Positions 1 through 7,610 of a stretch of DNA of 27,613 bases are shown here, piece after piece. The DNA is from a virus. Numbering within the stretch: position 1 is the stretch's first letter; each line of letters opens with the position of its first letter. The position numbers were made by a program, and so were the translations under genes. The notes under the pieces are model-generated. The model searched no databases. It was not told the DNA's origin and saw only the letters and a list, made by a program, of their open reading frames with translations. The stretch is taken from the IMG/VR virus record IMGVR_UViG_3300017960_000050, positions 1 through 27,613 of that record; one strand, 5' to 3'.

Positions 1-303
1 CTTAATACTCTTTATGAAACCGTAAAATATAAGATCTAAATCCTCAGGTATTGTAGTGTTTGGAACAACTTCTCCTTCTCCATACTCCCTGAAGTACAAC
101 TGTACAGTGTCATATTTTTTCAATCTGGTTAGATCAATATCTTGCTCTGAAACATTCTTCTGTCCAGGAAGTAAATACGGAAGACTAAACGTAAGGATGC
201 CATGCAGCTCATCAATATCAAACGCACCACTAAAGTTGTAGCCTTCAGTTGTTTCGATTGAGTTATCTCCACTTCCAATACGAAGAATTTGTCTAATCGC
301 CAT
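1..303 (-). CDS. Baseplate hub-like protein (partial, C-terminus outside window)
   Basis: The first 101 residues of a longer protein are visible; the frame runs off the window edge. It starts MAIRQILRIGSGD, its ATG overlapping the previous stop by one base (TAATG). The visible part is beta-rich. It ends with DLDLIFYGFIKSI, which resembles the 'produces a GYI/GFI displacement' strand early in late-control gene D / gp27-like tail hub proteins. Position also fits a hub or baseplate gene: it follows tape measure and a small tail protein, the usual contractile-tail order. The hub assignment is inference from order plus one weak motif; another baseplate protein is possible. Confidence 0.55.
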   Translation of the reverse strand, partial: MAIRQILRIGSGDNSIETTEGYNFSGAFDIDELHGILTFSLPYLLPGQKNVSEQDIDLTRLKKYDTVQLYFREYGEGEVVPNTTIPEDLDLIFYGFIKSIK

Positions 304-446
304 TAGCAGATACACCCCGCTTTATTCGCATGAATCTCTTCACGTATCTTTTTACCTTCGGGTTTATACCAAGTAGACATTAGCTTACCGCATTTTTGAC
401 ACGTATTCACCAAGATCTTGCTCTGCAGTTGAATTCGTTTGCTCAT
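303..446 (-). CDS. Small zinc-knuckle-like protein (47 aa)
   Basis: A 47-residue protein starting MSKRIQLQSK. Four cysteines form two pairs, C16-x2-C19 and C45-x-C47, with H39 between them, suggesting a single zinc ion bound by a minimal ribbon or knuckle. The remainder is basic. It starts with an ATGA overlap on the upstream baseplate gene and ends with a TAATG overlap on the next, so it is translationally embedded in the tail operon. Function unknown. The tight junctions on both sides are the main evidence that it is a real gene. Confidence 0.7.
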   Translation of the reverse strand: MSKRIQLQSKILVNTCQKCGKLMSTWYKPEGKKIREEIHANKAGCIC

Positions 447-913
447 ACTAATATATTCCGATCACGAGCACGTTGCTTGAGCAATTCTGACGGTTGAAAA
501 TTCACAAGTGATAAGCTACTCTGCTTAACGTTTGCTTGACGGTACTCCGTCAACGTCATCTCAAATGTGATATATCTCTGCGTGCCTTGTGGAAGTCCTC
601 CTGAAAATGAACTGATGATATATCTTCCTGTATCTTCACTGTCAATTGGTGAATCTAAATTGATAGGCGTTCCTGCATTACGAAGCCTTTCTATGATAAC
701 CTTCTTCTGGTTTACATCGATCGCATCTGTTCCAAGCAACTTACCTGCTAGAACAACAGCAGTGTTCTTTCTCCCAGTAGTGATAACTGTTCCGCCGTCT
801 GATCCAGGCGCTTCATACACAATAGTAGCTTGCTCACCACCGAAGCTCATACTCTCTACTACGGAAAGCTCAATGATTGTGTTGTCATTTGTTCGTATTC
901 TAAATTTCGTCAT
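443..913 (-). CDS. Baseplate/tail protein between tape measure and hub (156 aa)
   Basis: A 156-residue, beta-rich protein starting MTKFRIRTNDNTIIEL. Residues ~95-123 read GRYIISSFSGGLPQGTQRYI followed by TFEMTLTEYR, a pattern ('the element modifies..., F-x-L-T-L-x-E') seen in small baseplate proteins next to the tape measure and in N-terminal domains of Mu gpN-like/DNA-circularisation-type proteins. It probably helps join the tail tube to the hub. It starts 8 bases after the tape measure stop and overlaps the zinc-knuckle gene by 4 bases. Role is inferred mainly from gene order. Confidence 0.6.
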   Translation of the reverse strand: MTKFRIRTNDNTIIELSVVESMSFGGEQATIVYEAPGSDGGTVITTGRKNTAVVLAGKLLGTDAIDVNQKKVIIERLRNAGTPINLDSPIDSEDTGRYIISSFSGGLPQGTQRYITFEMTLTEYRQANVKQSSLSLVNFQPSELLKQRARDRNILV

Positions 914-920
914 ATTCTAC

Positions 921-2390
921 CTACAATGCTGCATTCTGACTAGACAGCATACCTCCAAGTGTATTTGCAAACTGCTTCCCGCCAGCTCCACTGATCTCTC
1001 TACTTGTTTGCACTGTAATGTTCGGATTATTGTTGATCACTCTGCTTGATGTATTATTGACAGAAGTAACAGGTCTTCCAGCTGGTGATATCCCTGCTGC
1101 ACCTGGAGATACATCTTTTACCTTTATCTCTTTCTCCTCGTCTCCTCCTAAGAAATTACTGATCTTTTCAAAGCCTTCAATTAGGAATTTGAACGGTTTG
1201 AGTAATGCTTCCAACACTGATTTCAACATCTCAAAGTTATCCTTCACTCTCTGAACGAAGTTCTGTACGAACTTAAGCTTCATGAATTTTCCGACCCATC
1301 CAGCGAGTACCTTTCCAATTGCCATACCAACTCTAAACATCAACTTCATTGGAGTAAGTGCAACTTTCAAGACGAACCCGACGATCTTACCAACAACACG
1401 AAGTGTATCAGCAAGAATACCGAAGACATCAACAAGACCCATTGCTTGTGATTGTCCTTCAGCTAGAGGTGCAAATATTTCATTAATCACATCCAAGATC
1501 GGATCAATGATAGCGAATACTCCATCAAACAATCCACCAAGTAGTTTTCCAACACCTTTTAAGATTGTGAAGAGGGGAGTGAAGATGAGTTTGAATAGAG
1601 GCCCAAGCTTCTGAAGAGACTTCTGGAAATTGATCATCGTCTTTCCAAACACATCTCTGAAAACACCCATCAATCCAAACACTTGTTTCTGAATGCCGCC
1701 AATGTTCAAATCCCAAATCTTTTTGAGCGTGAACACTGCAGCTACAATACCAAGAATAGGGAGGGCGATGCTGGCCAGAACTGGAATCAGTGCACCAGCG
1801 CTTGTTGCTATACCACTGAAGATAGTGGGGATATTCTTTAGCATCGCCGTCGCCCCTCCGGAGAATGCTTTGTGGAAGTTCTTACCGAACGTCGCTATGT
1901 TAGTGGAGAAATTCTGGAAGAACCCAGAGAAAACAGAATCTAGTGATTTACCATCTTTCGTCAATGTAGCAAACGCTTTATTGAAGCGGCCCATTGACAT
2001 GTTCATATCATTCAACCTATCTAACGGTCGTCTAAACATTGGTGATAGTAATCCACCAATAAGAGGGATCCTACTGATGACGTCTGCTAATTGATCTCCG
2101 CCATGACCGACAAGTTCATTGAATGCTTCTTGCTGATCGTTTACATCTTGCAATCTCCATTCAAGCATTTGCATCTTATTCGCAACACTACCTTCTAGTG
2201 CTGCAACCTGTTCTAAAGATGCTCCTGACATTCGAAGTTGCCTAACACTATCTTGAAGTGCATCTCGCATTCCTTCAGCTTCTTTCTTCGCTGCAAAGAA
2301 ATTACTCTGAAGGCTACTTGTCTTCTTCCATAGAGCGTTAGCTTGACTAATGCTCTTACTGAAGTCCATGTTGACTTCGAAGTTTACCAC
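921..2390 (-). CDS. Tail tape measure protein
   Basis: A 489-residue protein in the tape measure position, after the chaperone ORFs and before baseplate genes. The N-terminal ~95 residues are predicted helical/coiled coil. Several long hydrophobic segments follow (near residues 105-120, 185-225, 265-310 and 320-375; for example IPVLASIALPILGIVAAVF). A polar Ser/Asn-rich C-terminus contains INNNPNITV. The start is GTG, supported by GAGGT eight bases upstream; an in-frame ATG seven codons later is the alternative. It is short for a tape measure, and since tape length scales with tail length a fairly short contractile tail is expected. Confidence 0.88.
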   Translation of the reverse strand: MVNFEVNMDFSKSISQANALWKKTSSLQSNFFAAKKEAEGMRDALQDSVRQLRMSGASLEQVAALEGSVANKMQMLEWRLQDVNDQQEAFNELVGHGGDQLADVISRIPLIGGLLSPMFRRPLDRLNDMNMSMGRFNKAFATLTKDGKSLDSVFSGFFQNFSTNIATFGKNFHKAFSGGATAMLKNIPTIFSGIATSAGALIPVLASIALPILGIVAAVFTLKKIWDLNIGGIQKQVFGLMGVFRDVFGKTMINFQKSLQKLGPLFKLIFTPLFTILKGVGKLLGGLFDGVFAIIDPILDVINEIFAPLAEGQSQAMGLVDVFGILADTLRVVGKIVGFVLKVALTPMKLMFRVGMAIGKVLAGWVGKFMKLKFVQNFVQRVKDNFEMLKSVLEALLKPFKFLIEGFEKISNFLGGDEEKEIKVKDVSPGAAGISPAGRPVTSVNNTSSRVINNNPNITVQTSREISGAGGKQFANTLGGMLSSQNAAL

Positions 2391-2405
2391 GATCTTTTAC
2401 CTCTT

Positions 2406-2477
2406 TCAGCCGTCTTCTTTGTGATCATCTGCGTATTTGATGTATGAGTATGCTTTTAGCAAATCTCTTCTAGTCAT
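2406..2477 (-). CDS. Probable -1 frameshift extension of tail assembly chaperone
   Basis: A 23-residue reading frame (MTRRDLLKAYSYIKYADDHK...) overlapping the chaperone stop as ATGA, in its -1 frame. Reading -1 from the run GAAAAACCCC at 2494-2503 gives an uninterrupted join: KTPDEIRRMTRRDLLKAYSY. The joined tail resembles C-terminal extensions of frameshifted tail chaperones (lambda G/GT type), which recruit the tape measure. It sits exactly between chaperone and tape measure, where such extensions occur. The slippery site is not a perfect X-XXY-YYZ heptamer (A-AAA-CCC), so frameshifting is likely but unproven; independent initiation at the ATGA is the alternative. Confidence 0.6.
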   Translation of the reverse strand: MTRRDLLKAYSYIKYADDHKEDG

Positions 2478-2875
2478 TCTCCTGATTTCGTCAGGGGTTT
2501 TTCTGTAGCGGAGACTGACGATGAGCTTGAGACGTTCCCACTCGTCTGTTTCGTAGAGCTCATCTGCTCCCACAAAAAAGACATGTCCTCGTCAGCAAAC
2601 ACATTTATTCCATCGACTAATCTCTTCAAAGTACTGATCTTGTATTTCTTCAGATCTTGCTCACCAATCTTTGGTGTCACAAGTGCTTTTGCTACAAGCA
2701 TCAACCCCTTTGTGAAATCAGATATGTGTTCGATCCGTGATGCTACACGGTCAACCTGCTCATATTGTTCTCCGTTAGGTTCAGCCAACGTAAAGCTTCC
2801 CTCACGCGTCTCAACCGTAACTGTACCGTCTGTGTTTAATGTAAGCCATTCAGGCTTAGTCTTTTTGTCTGTCAT
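2474..2875 (-). CDS. Tail assembly chaperone (gpG-like)
   Basis: A 133-residue cytoplasmic protein starting MTDKKTKPEWLTLNTDGTV, with a small beta N-terminal part, a helical middle (residues ~40-110) and a low-complexity Ser-rich C-terminus (SSSSS) before the shift site. This is the usual architecture of the protein that coats the tape measure before tube polymerisation. The ATG at 2875 was chosen because a GAGG-containing SD precedes it; an in-frame TTG start at 2908 is weaker. It overlaps the upstream gene by 20 bases. Assignment rests on order (tube, small protein, chaperone, tape measure), size and the -1 extension. Confidence 0.75.
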   Translation of the reverse strand: MTDKKTKPEWLTLNTDGTVTVETREGSFTLAEPNGEQYEQVDRVASRIEHISDFTKGLMLVAKALVTPKIGEQDLKKYKISTLKRLVDGINVFADEDMSFLWEQMSSTKQTSGNVSSSSSVSATEKPLTKSGE

Positions 2876-3101
2876 CTTGTGTTTCCTCTGGCTTCTCGCC
2901 TTTATCAAGTTCTTTGACTTTTATCTCGTTCAAATTATGAACTACCATAATCCCATTTCGCGAAGAGTACGTCATTTCCACATGTGGTCCATCTGGAATG
3001 ACCTCAAGATCTTTGCACCAGTCACCTAGTCGGAACTCGTCCTCAGTGAACTGAAAGATCTTCTTCGTCTTCGTCTTCTCTACCGTTGTTATTTCTCTCA
3101 T
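2856..3101 (-). CDS. Small tail-region protein, unknown (81 aa)
   Basis: An 81-residue charged protein starting MREITTVEKTKTKKIFQF. It has one recognisable folded stretch (residues ~15-60, mixed alpha/beta) and an acidic/basic C-terminal tail. The ATG at 3101 is preceded by GGTGA; the longer in-frame ORF would run into the poly-U tract after the tube gene and is unlikely. It lies between tail tube and chaperone, overlapping the latter by 20 bases, and probably takes part in tail assembly. I do not recognise the family. Confidence 0.65.
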   Translation of the reverse strand: MREITTVEKTKTKKIFQFTEDEFRLGDWCKDLEVIPDGPHVEMTYSSRNGIMVVHNLNEIKVKELDKGEKPEETQDDRQKD

Positions 3102-3130
3102 GATTTCACCATCTCGGTTTTGTTGTTTGT

Positions 3131-3157
3131 GTTCTTTCAAAAAGAAAGAAAAAAATT
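3131..3157 (-). terminator. U-tract terminator after tail tube gene
   Basis: Directly after the tube stop codon, the transcribed strand reads AATTTTTTTCTTTCTTTTTG, then AAAG. CTTTC-TTTTT-GAAAG can form a small 5-bp hairpin, but the run of T residues is the dominant feature, as in archaeal intrinsic termination. A very similar sequence lies at 14301-14326. It would partly uncouple abundant tube mRNA from downstream chaperone and tape measure genes. Confidence 0.6.
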
Positions 3158-3561
3158 TAGAGCAGTTGCCAGTTGAGTGCTTTGAACGGTAGCGCGTTCT
3201 TTGCATAACCATCTAGTTCTAGACTGTTTATGTCAAAGCCATCAAACTTCGCACCTAGTACTGTGATCGTACGAGCCGGTTCCTTACCTGATACAACTGA
3301 TGCTGTAATGGTAATTGCTGGCCATACGCCCAAGTCTGGTGGAAAGAGCTCATTCAACGTTTCATTGTCGATGTATGCTCTGTTCAACGTACCGCTTACG
3401 TTCTTTTTGCCGTCAACTACTTCTACTCCGTAATACGTTCCTGCTTCGAAAGCAACTTCATTGTCAGCTGATACGGACACGTCCATACCTTCTGCGCCGC
3501 CAATGATGTTCCCGTCTACACTGAAGATCACGTCTTTTGCTGAAATTCTTTGATTAACCAT
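3157..3561 (-). CDS. Tail tube protein (contractile tail)
   Basis: A 134-residue protein starting MVNQRISAKDVIFSVDGNII. The layout 'VFSVDGNIIGGAEGMDVSVSADNEVAFEAG' over residues 13-42, then many short beta strands, fits the tube fold shared with gp19/Hcp-like proteins. It polymerises into the inner tube along which DNA leaves the capsid. It follows the sheath gene by 11 bases, the invariable sheath-tube order of contractile tails, and is followed by a T-rich terminator, consistent with high expression. Family membership comes from context and fold pattern. Confidence 0.85.
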   Translation of the reverse strand: MVNQRISAKDVIFSVDGNIIGGAEGMDVSVSADNEVAFEAGTYYGVEVVDGKKNVSGTLNRAYIDNETLNELFPPDLGVWPAITITASVVSGKEPARTITVLGAKFDGFDINSLELDGYAKNALPFKALNWQLL

Positions 3562-3572
3562 TTTCGCTTACC

Positions 3573-5015
3573 TCACTCACTCACCTGACTGATGTTCAGT
3601 GTCACGTTGATGAAGTTAATCGCGAACGTTGGCCTGATTGACATAGTCACCAGTACAGTGTCCGGACTAGAACCTTCAGCTACATCTGTAGCATTGTAAG
3701 CCACAATGATCTCGTCAAGTTTATCCTGTTCAAGAAGACCGTCTACTTCTCGCGCCATAATATTACGGATGCGTTGTAGGTTCGGATCTCCAACGAATGG
3801 ATTGAGTTTGTCAAAGACTTGTGCCTTTACATAGTCTACAATTCTCACGATGTTTACTTCATAGAAGATACTTGACGTATCTGCATCTCGAGTTACTCCT
3901 CTTGACGCTTGAATTGATGTTCCAATCTTTGTGATCGGTACAATTCTATTCTGAAGTAGTTGCTCTTGCTCTCCGTTGTTGTAGTACTCTTTACCTGTAC
4001 TTTGCAATACAGATACTCCTTCAACATTCAACGTCTTATGCGTTGGGCTAATATGAGGCAGTCCGCTTGCTGTTCTTGCTGCATAACTACATGCCAGATA
4101 TGAGCCGTTGAAGACTTGCTCTGTGCCATCAGCTCGATGTGTGTACTTCAAATTCGGCGCAACTAATGAAAGTCTTGCTCCACTTGCTGTTCGTGCTGAA
4201 GCTGTTGCGATTGTTTCATCAATGCCAATTCCTGACATGAATATCGCGAACTTATCTTCTGTTGAAGCTCGTGTGTTGAGCTTACCTACCATCGTAGCGT
4301 GGAAGCTATCTAGTGCTTCAAGTGCGTCTCCACCTGGAATAACTAGGATGTCAAAATCCTCATTACTCAAGACGTTATCAAACGCATCTGTGTAGTCTGC
4401 TGCTACGAGAGAATCTTCTCCGTCGTCTCCCCCAGACAAAAAAGTCTGTGTGATTGCATCTACAAGATTTGCTGATTCACTTCCTGCTTTCACTGCCACT
4501 GATACTAGTTGGCTTGTTCCGTTGATTGCTGCAGCGATTGCCGCGTTCGTGGTATACCCATTACCATTGTTGCTATAGACTTCCAATAGCTGGCCGTCTG
4601 TAACTTCAACGGTTCGGGTCGCTCCATCAGCGGTGATCGTTACACCAATGTTATCTCCGTACGTCCCTTCGTAAAGTCCACTGAACGTAAGTACTGCTGC
4701 TTCTCCTCCGCTGTTTCCATCAAACACTTCGTCTGATTTGGCAGCATCAGTATCTGCAACACGTACTGCAAGTACAACGCCGGCACCATCTCTATAGAGA
4801 AGGTCGAGTCCCTTTGGCAAGCTGATTGTAGCTCCGGATGAGTCTTTGTCATCCTTGAACACATTCAATCCTTGGGAGAAGCTAGCAAGCGTTTGCATGC
4901 TTTCTATTGGCCCCCATGTGCTTGTACCAATTATGGCCACGATACCCGGTCCGGCCTGTTCTTGCAACGTCAGAGCTTCACGGACGTCAACTCTTACATT
5001 TGGTCTTAATCCCAT
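3573..5015 (-). CDS. Tail sheath protein
   Basis: A 480-residue protein starting MGLRPNVRVDVREALTLQEQ. Near residues 21-40 it has the typical sheath N-terminal strand with GPGIVAIIGTSTWGPI. The middle holds a variable insertion (residues ~95-190). The C-terminal part contains a helix-rich core (around QVFDKLNPFVGDPNLQRI, then an EVDGLLEQ segment) and ends in a beta strand, VLVTMSIRPTFAINFINVT, which in sheath proteins donates to neighbouring subunits. It forms the contractile outer tube and marks the virus as a myovirus. Length is normal for the family. Confidence 0.93.
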   Translation of the reverse strand: MGLRPNVRVDVREALTLQEQAGPGIVAIIGTSTWGPIESMQTLASFSQGLNVFKDDKDSSGATISLPKGLDLLYRDGAGVVLAVRVADTDAAKSDEVFDGNSGGEAAVLTFSGLYEGTYGDNIGVTITADGATRTVEVTDGQLLEVYSNNGNGYTTNAAIAAAINGTSQLVSVAVKAGSESANLVDAITQTFLSGGDDGEDSLVAADYTDAFDNVLSNEDFDILVIPGGDALEALDSFHATMVGKLNTRASTEDKFAIFMSGIGIDETIATASARTASGARLSLVAPNLKYTHRADGTEQVFNGSYLACSYAARTASGLPHISPTHKTLNVEGVSVLQSTGKEYYNNGEQEQLLQNRIVPITKIGTSIQASRGVTRDADTSSIFYEVNIVRIVDYVKAQVFDKLNPFVGDPNLQRIRNIMAREVDGLLEQDKLDEIIVAYNATDVAEGSSPDTVLVTMSIRPTFAINFINVTLNISQVSE

Positions 5016-5027
5016 GTTTTCTTACTC

Positions 5028-5294
5028 CTACCGTTGTCGGTATACTTGTTTTTTGATTTCTTTATACTCAGATTCGGGCATCACGCCTTTCTGGTCCCAC
5101 CATTGAAAAAGCAGTGGATCTGGTTTATCGCTATCTTGTTTAGCCCATTCTCCTGCTTTAAACATCTGTCCCGTCTTCTTCGGAGCGGGTTTTGGCTCTT
5201 CAGGTTCAGACTCAGATGAATCTTCGGGGACTGTGAGTGTAACTTCCTCTTCTTCTAGAGGTTCTTCTGTTTCTTTCTTTTTCTTTTTGCCCAT
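5028..5294 (-). CDS. Small charged protein before the sheath (88 aa)
   Basis: Starts MGKKKKKETEEPLEEEEVTL: a lysine run followed by a highly acidic, proline-rich, probably disordered stretch (to residue ~45), then a short ordered C-terminus containing DPLLFQWWDQKGVMPESEYK. An upstream in-frame ATG at 5318 overlaps the previous stop as ATGA and is equally possible; the ATG at 5294 has a close GGTGG. It lies between tail terminator and sheath. Function unknown; possibly a tail assembly factor. Confidence 0.6.
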   Translation of the reverse strand: MGKKKKKETEEPLEEEEVTLTVPEDSSESEPEEPKPAPKKTGQMFKAGEWAKQDSDKPDPLLFQWWDQKGVMPESEYKEIKKQVYRQR

Positions 5295-5314
5295 TTTACC
5301 ACCTACCATGAAAA

Positions 5315-5971
5315 TCATGGAATGTTGCCGTCCACTTCTGATCCGTCTTCGAGCTGAATCAGAAGATCTTGATTATAGCTACCTATGATTTTCGGTATAT
5401 CTTCAGTCCACACATTCTTCATGACAATGGTCATGCTTATCTCTCCAGCCCATAGAAAATCATTGTCTTCATATGTTCCTTCGATGTCTGTAATGGTGAA
5501 GTCTAAATCCTTGTCAATGAATGACCGTCTATTTCTCATCAATGTATTCTGGATCTTATCGAGTAGCCACATAACCTGAGCTGAATTTTCAACGAATCGT
5601 TTTGATCCATCATAGTCTACAACCTCAAGTGCTTTATACTTCGTCTTCTTCGTGAACACTGCAACAGTGACAGGAATCGTGACTATGTTAGTATTGACAG
5701 CTCTGACTAATTGTTGAGAAGCATCCTTCTCATATTCTAGAAATTGACCAGCAGTCCACTCTTGGGCGTTCGCAACGCCATGAATGATTGCGATACGAGG
5801 ATAGTTCTCATCGTTTGCTTCTGGTGTTGTAGGGAAGATCCATTTCCTCTCTGATTCTTTTGGACGCTCTCGTCTCTCAGGGTTAGGATCTAGAACATTA
5901 GCGTGTATGACATCATGAACTACTTGCAGGGGGTCGAAGAAAATATTCCTTTCTCTATGTATGATTGCCAT
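5315..5971 (-). CDS. Tail terminator/completion-like protein
   Basis: A 218-residue soluble alpha/beta protein starting MAIIHRERNIFFDPLQVVHD. It contains PRIAIIHGVANAQEW and, later, alternating strands ending in FLWAGEISMTIVMKN. Located immediately before the sheath and after neck proteins, it occupies the place of the tail terminator that caps the tube and sheath at the head-proximal end. Assignment is by position and size; no diagnostic motif. It is first in its own transcription unit, behind a TATA box at 6055-6066 and an unusual 83-base leader. Confidence 0.55.
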   Translation of the reverse strand: MAIIHRERNIFFDPLQVVHDVIHANVLDPNPERRERPKESERKWIFPTTPEANDENYPRIAIIHGVANAQEWTAGQFLEYEKDASQQLVRAVNTNIVTIPVTVAVFTKKTKYKALEVVDYDGSKRFVENSAQVMWLLDKIQNTLMRNRRSFIDKDLDFTITDIEGTYEDNDFLWAGEISMTIVMKNVWTEDIPKIIGSYNQDLLIQLEDGSEVDGNIP

Positions 5972-5998
5972 CTATTCACGCTCGTTATGAGTCATGGA

Positions 5999-6025
5999 TT
6001 CACTCAGTTTTTAGAGTGAAAACAT
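5999..6025 (-). promoter_or_regulatory. Leader hairpin with minimal four-codon ORF
   Basis: Between the TATA box and the tail terminator start lies a 7-bp hairpin, TTCACTC-(8 nt)-GAGTGAA, at 5999-6020. An ATG at 6025, 29 bases after the box (the spacing seen for real leaderless starts here), opens ATG TTT TCA CTC TAA, whose codons enter the hairpin. It could act as a leader ORF or attenuator for the sheath/tube operon. No U-tract follows, so simple termination is unlikely. Confidence 0.4.
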
Positions 6026-6054
6026 TTTGTTATGATTGTTAGTGGATTCTGACG

Positions 6055-6066
6055 TATTTAAAAATA
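6055..6066 (-). promoter_or_regulatory. Archaeal-type TATA box, tail operon
   Basis: Transcribed strand TATTTTTAAATA, one of five exact copies. It lies just past the end of the upstream neck gene and 83 bases before the ATG at 5971; a start of transcription about 25 bases downstream would give a leader of roughly 60 bases containing the hairpin at 5999-6020. Confidence 0.75.
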
Positions 6067-6067
6067 T

Positions 6068-6496
6068 TCAACGAAGTGCTTTGAGTTCTTTCTTGAACTG
6101 AATTGCTAATTGACGTTGAAATCGCTCATCATTACCAACGTTATTCAAAGTCTTCTTTACAAACTGCCTACCCTCAAAACCCGGGTGTTGTACCTGCTTA
6201 GCAAAGAAGTGTTTTGATCCTTTTTGCCAATGCAAAGCCTTAGCATTCTTTGCTCTGATAACGTGAGGATCAGTACCTTCTTCAAGCAATTTTACAATCG
6301 AGTATTTTTTATTACGAGTCAATGCTGTATTGACAAGCTTGAATTTACCTGGAGTGCCTGTCTCTTCGACCTTCCAAGAGCGACTCGTGATTCTAGTCTT
6401 CTTTGGTGTAGCAGCCTCGAGAGCTACAAGATATGAATTCTCAAGTGCATATTGCAATGATCGAGTCATTGCTCCTTCAAGGGGAGTAGTGGGCAT
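6068..6496 (-). CDS. HK97 gp10-like neck / head-tail joining protein
   Basis: A 142-residue protein starting MPTTPLEGAMTRSLQYALEN. The central part resembles HK97 gp10-like proteins: a 'lleeGT.PH.I.pk..kaL.w' stretch (KLLEEGTDPHVIRAKNAKAL) followed by HPGFEGRQFVKKTLNN. These proteins join neck to tail or help complete the tail. The ATG at 6496 overlaps the upstream gene by 20 bases; a TTG three codons earlier is possible. Its stop lies two bases before the next TATA box. Confidence 0.75.
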   Translation of the reverse strand: MPTTPLEGAMTRSLQYALENSYLVALEAATPKKTRITSRSWKVEETGTPGKFKLVNTALTRNKKYSIVKLLEEGTDPHVIRAKNAKALHWQKGSKHFFAKQVQHPGFEGRQFVKKTLNNVGNDERFQRQLAIQFKKELKALR

Positions 6497-6950
6497 CGTG
6501 ATCAACTCTCTTTAGTGTAAATTCTTGCCAGACATATTGACCGCGATAGAATGGCTTATTGTGGTTTTGAATAATGAAAACCTCTCCTGGTTTGATACCA
6601 AAACATCGTTGGTTCTCATCTTTCAAAAACTTCACGAGATCATCATTCTCGAGATCAACATCCCACCTACAGAAAGCATGAAAGGTTGAATCATTCGTCA
6701 CAATCCCCTGTCTATCTCTACGATATGCATTAGAATTCTCTGCTTCAATAAACATCTTGACAATACGTCTCAATGTCTCTGGTTCAGTTCGCGTCCCGAA
6801 GAAATCTCCGTTGTGTGTGACATCTCTATCTTTACGATTTGATATGATCTCCACATCAACCGCGTTCGCTAGAAAGATCGCTTCAAAATCTTCGCGCATC
6901 CGTCCAGGATCAAAAGTCGGAATCTTCTCACATGCATATGTATATGTCAT
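6477..6950 (-). CDS. Neck protein, probable (157 aa)
   Basis: A 157-residue soluble protein starting MTYTYACEKIPTFDPGRMRE, mixed alpha/beta. Its beta-rich C-terminus contains GIKPGEVFIIQNHNKPFYRG, then QYVWQEFTLKRV, resembling small stopper or head-closure proteins next to gp10-like genes. The start has GAGG nine bases upstream. It sits in the connector-stopper-gp10 order typical of siphovirus and myovirus necks. Role inferred from position. Confidence 0.6.
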   Translation of the reverse strand: MTYTYACEKIPTFDPGRMREDFEAIFLANAVDVEIISNRKDRDVTHNGDFFGTRTEPETLRRIVKMFIEAENSNAYRRDRQGIVTNDSTFHAFCRWDVDLENDDLVKFLKDENQRCFGIKPGEVFIIQNHNKPFYRGQYVWQEFTLKRVDHDAHYSP

Positions 6951-6961
6951 TCGCTATGTCC

Positions 6962-7312
6962 TCATGGCAAATCTTGGTCTATCTTAAATCTTCCCAACGG
7001 GATTGTATTTATGGCAGAGCCAATTGTGACTTGCAATTCAGCATCATAGACGCCGGCGGTATCTAGATCTCCGGCAACAGTTGTATAAGAGCATTCCCCA
7101 AGAACAGGATCGTCAAGCGTACATGTTCCGCTGACTTTATTTGTTGTGGTGTTGATCTGTTTCATTTTCAATAGAACAGTTCCAGTAGTTAGATCTACAA
7201 GAGAGTCATCATTATTTCTCACAACGAACTCTGGTTTGATCCCGACATCATCAGCGTTCAAATCAGGAAACTGATTGTACGCCGCCCCTTCAAGTATGAT
7301 TATTGATTTCAT
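6962..7312 (-). CDS. Beta-rich structural protein in neck region (116 aa)
   Basis: Starts MKSIIILEGAAYNQFPDLNA, with a GGAGG seven bases upstream favouring this ATG over an in-frame GTG seven codons earlier. The pattern (a 'D.DG' linker, LVDLTTGTVLLKMKQ, then GVYDAELQVTIGSAINTIPLGRFKI) matches small phage beta-sandwich proteins of the BppU N-terminal / upper-baseplate or neck-whisker type, where 'T..A.v.f.i...' strands are followed by 'G.Y.aev.v'. Function not certain; the neck location suggests a stopper or neck-decorating protein. Confidence 0.5.
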   Translation of the reverse strand: MKSIIILEGAAYNQFPDLNADDVGIKPEFVVRNNDDSLVDLTTGTVLLKMKQINTTTNKVSGTCTLDDPVLGECSYTTVAGDLDTAGVYDAELQVTIGSAINTIPLGRFKIDQDLP

Positions 7313-7610
7313 CGAGCTTCCTCCATTTCTCACTCATTCCATGCGACCTAAGACTTACTTGCTCTTCTAATTCCATGAGCCGTTTCAACTTTGTTTCAAC
7401 ACATGCGATTTTCGCATCAAGGTTATGCGTCTCAAGATCATACACATATGTGATATGCTTCTGATTCACAACATTCTGCACTTTTGTGATGAACAACCTA
7501 TCCACATCTTGTAGTGCACCAAAGAACGATCTAATATCGTTTCTGTCCCACGCACTTCTTATGTTCTCCATGCTCTCTAGAAAGAGTGCATATTCATGTG
7601 ATTTCTTCAT
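7290..7610 (-). CDS. Helical protein of unknown function (106 aa)
   Basis: A 106-residue, mostly helical protein starting MKKSHEYALFLESMENIRSA. The first half is amphipathic helix; the second (DAKIACVETKLKRLMELEEQ) looks like a coiled coil. Overlaps of 4 bases with the connector gene and 23 bases with the next place it firmly in the neck operon. I do not recognise a family. Confidence 0.6.
   Translation of the reverse strand: MKKSHEYALFLESMENIRSAWDRNDIRSFFGALQDVDRLFITKVQNVVNQKHITYVYDLETHNLDAKIACVETKLKRLMELEEQVSLRSHGMSEKWRKLDEINNHT

Noticed and set aside
567-1049. Long plus-strand ORFs such as 567-1049, 1693-2094, 2583-3029 and 21131-21502
   Set aside because: Each is antisense to a well-supported minus-strand gene, with low-complexity or hydrophobic translations typical of shadows.
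6055-6066. Reading the repeated AT-rich element as a bacterial -10 or UP element
   Set aside because: No consistent -35 partner, exact TTTAAATA core and short distance to start codons fit an archaeal TATA box better.
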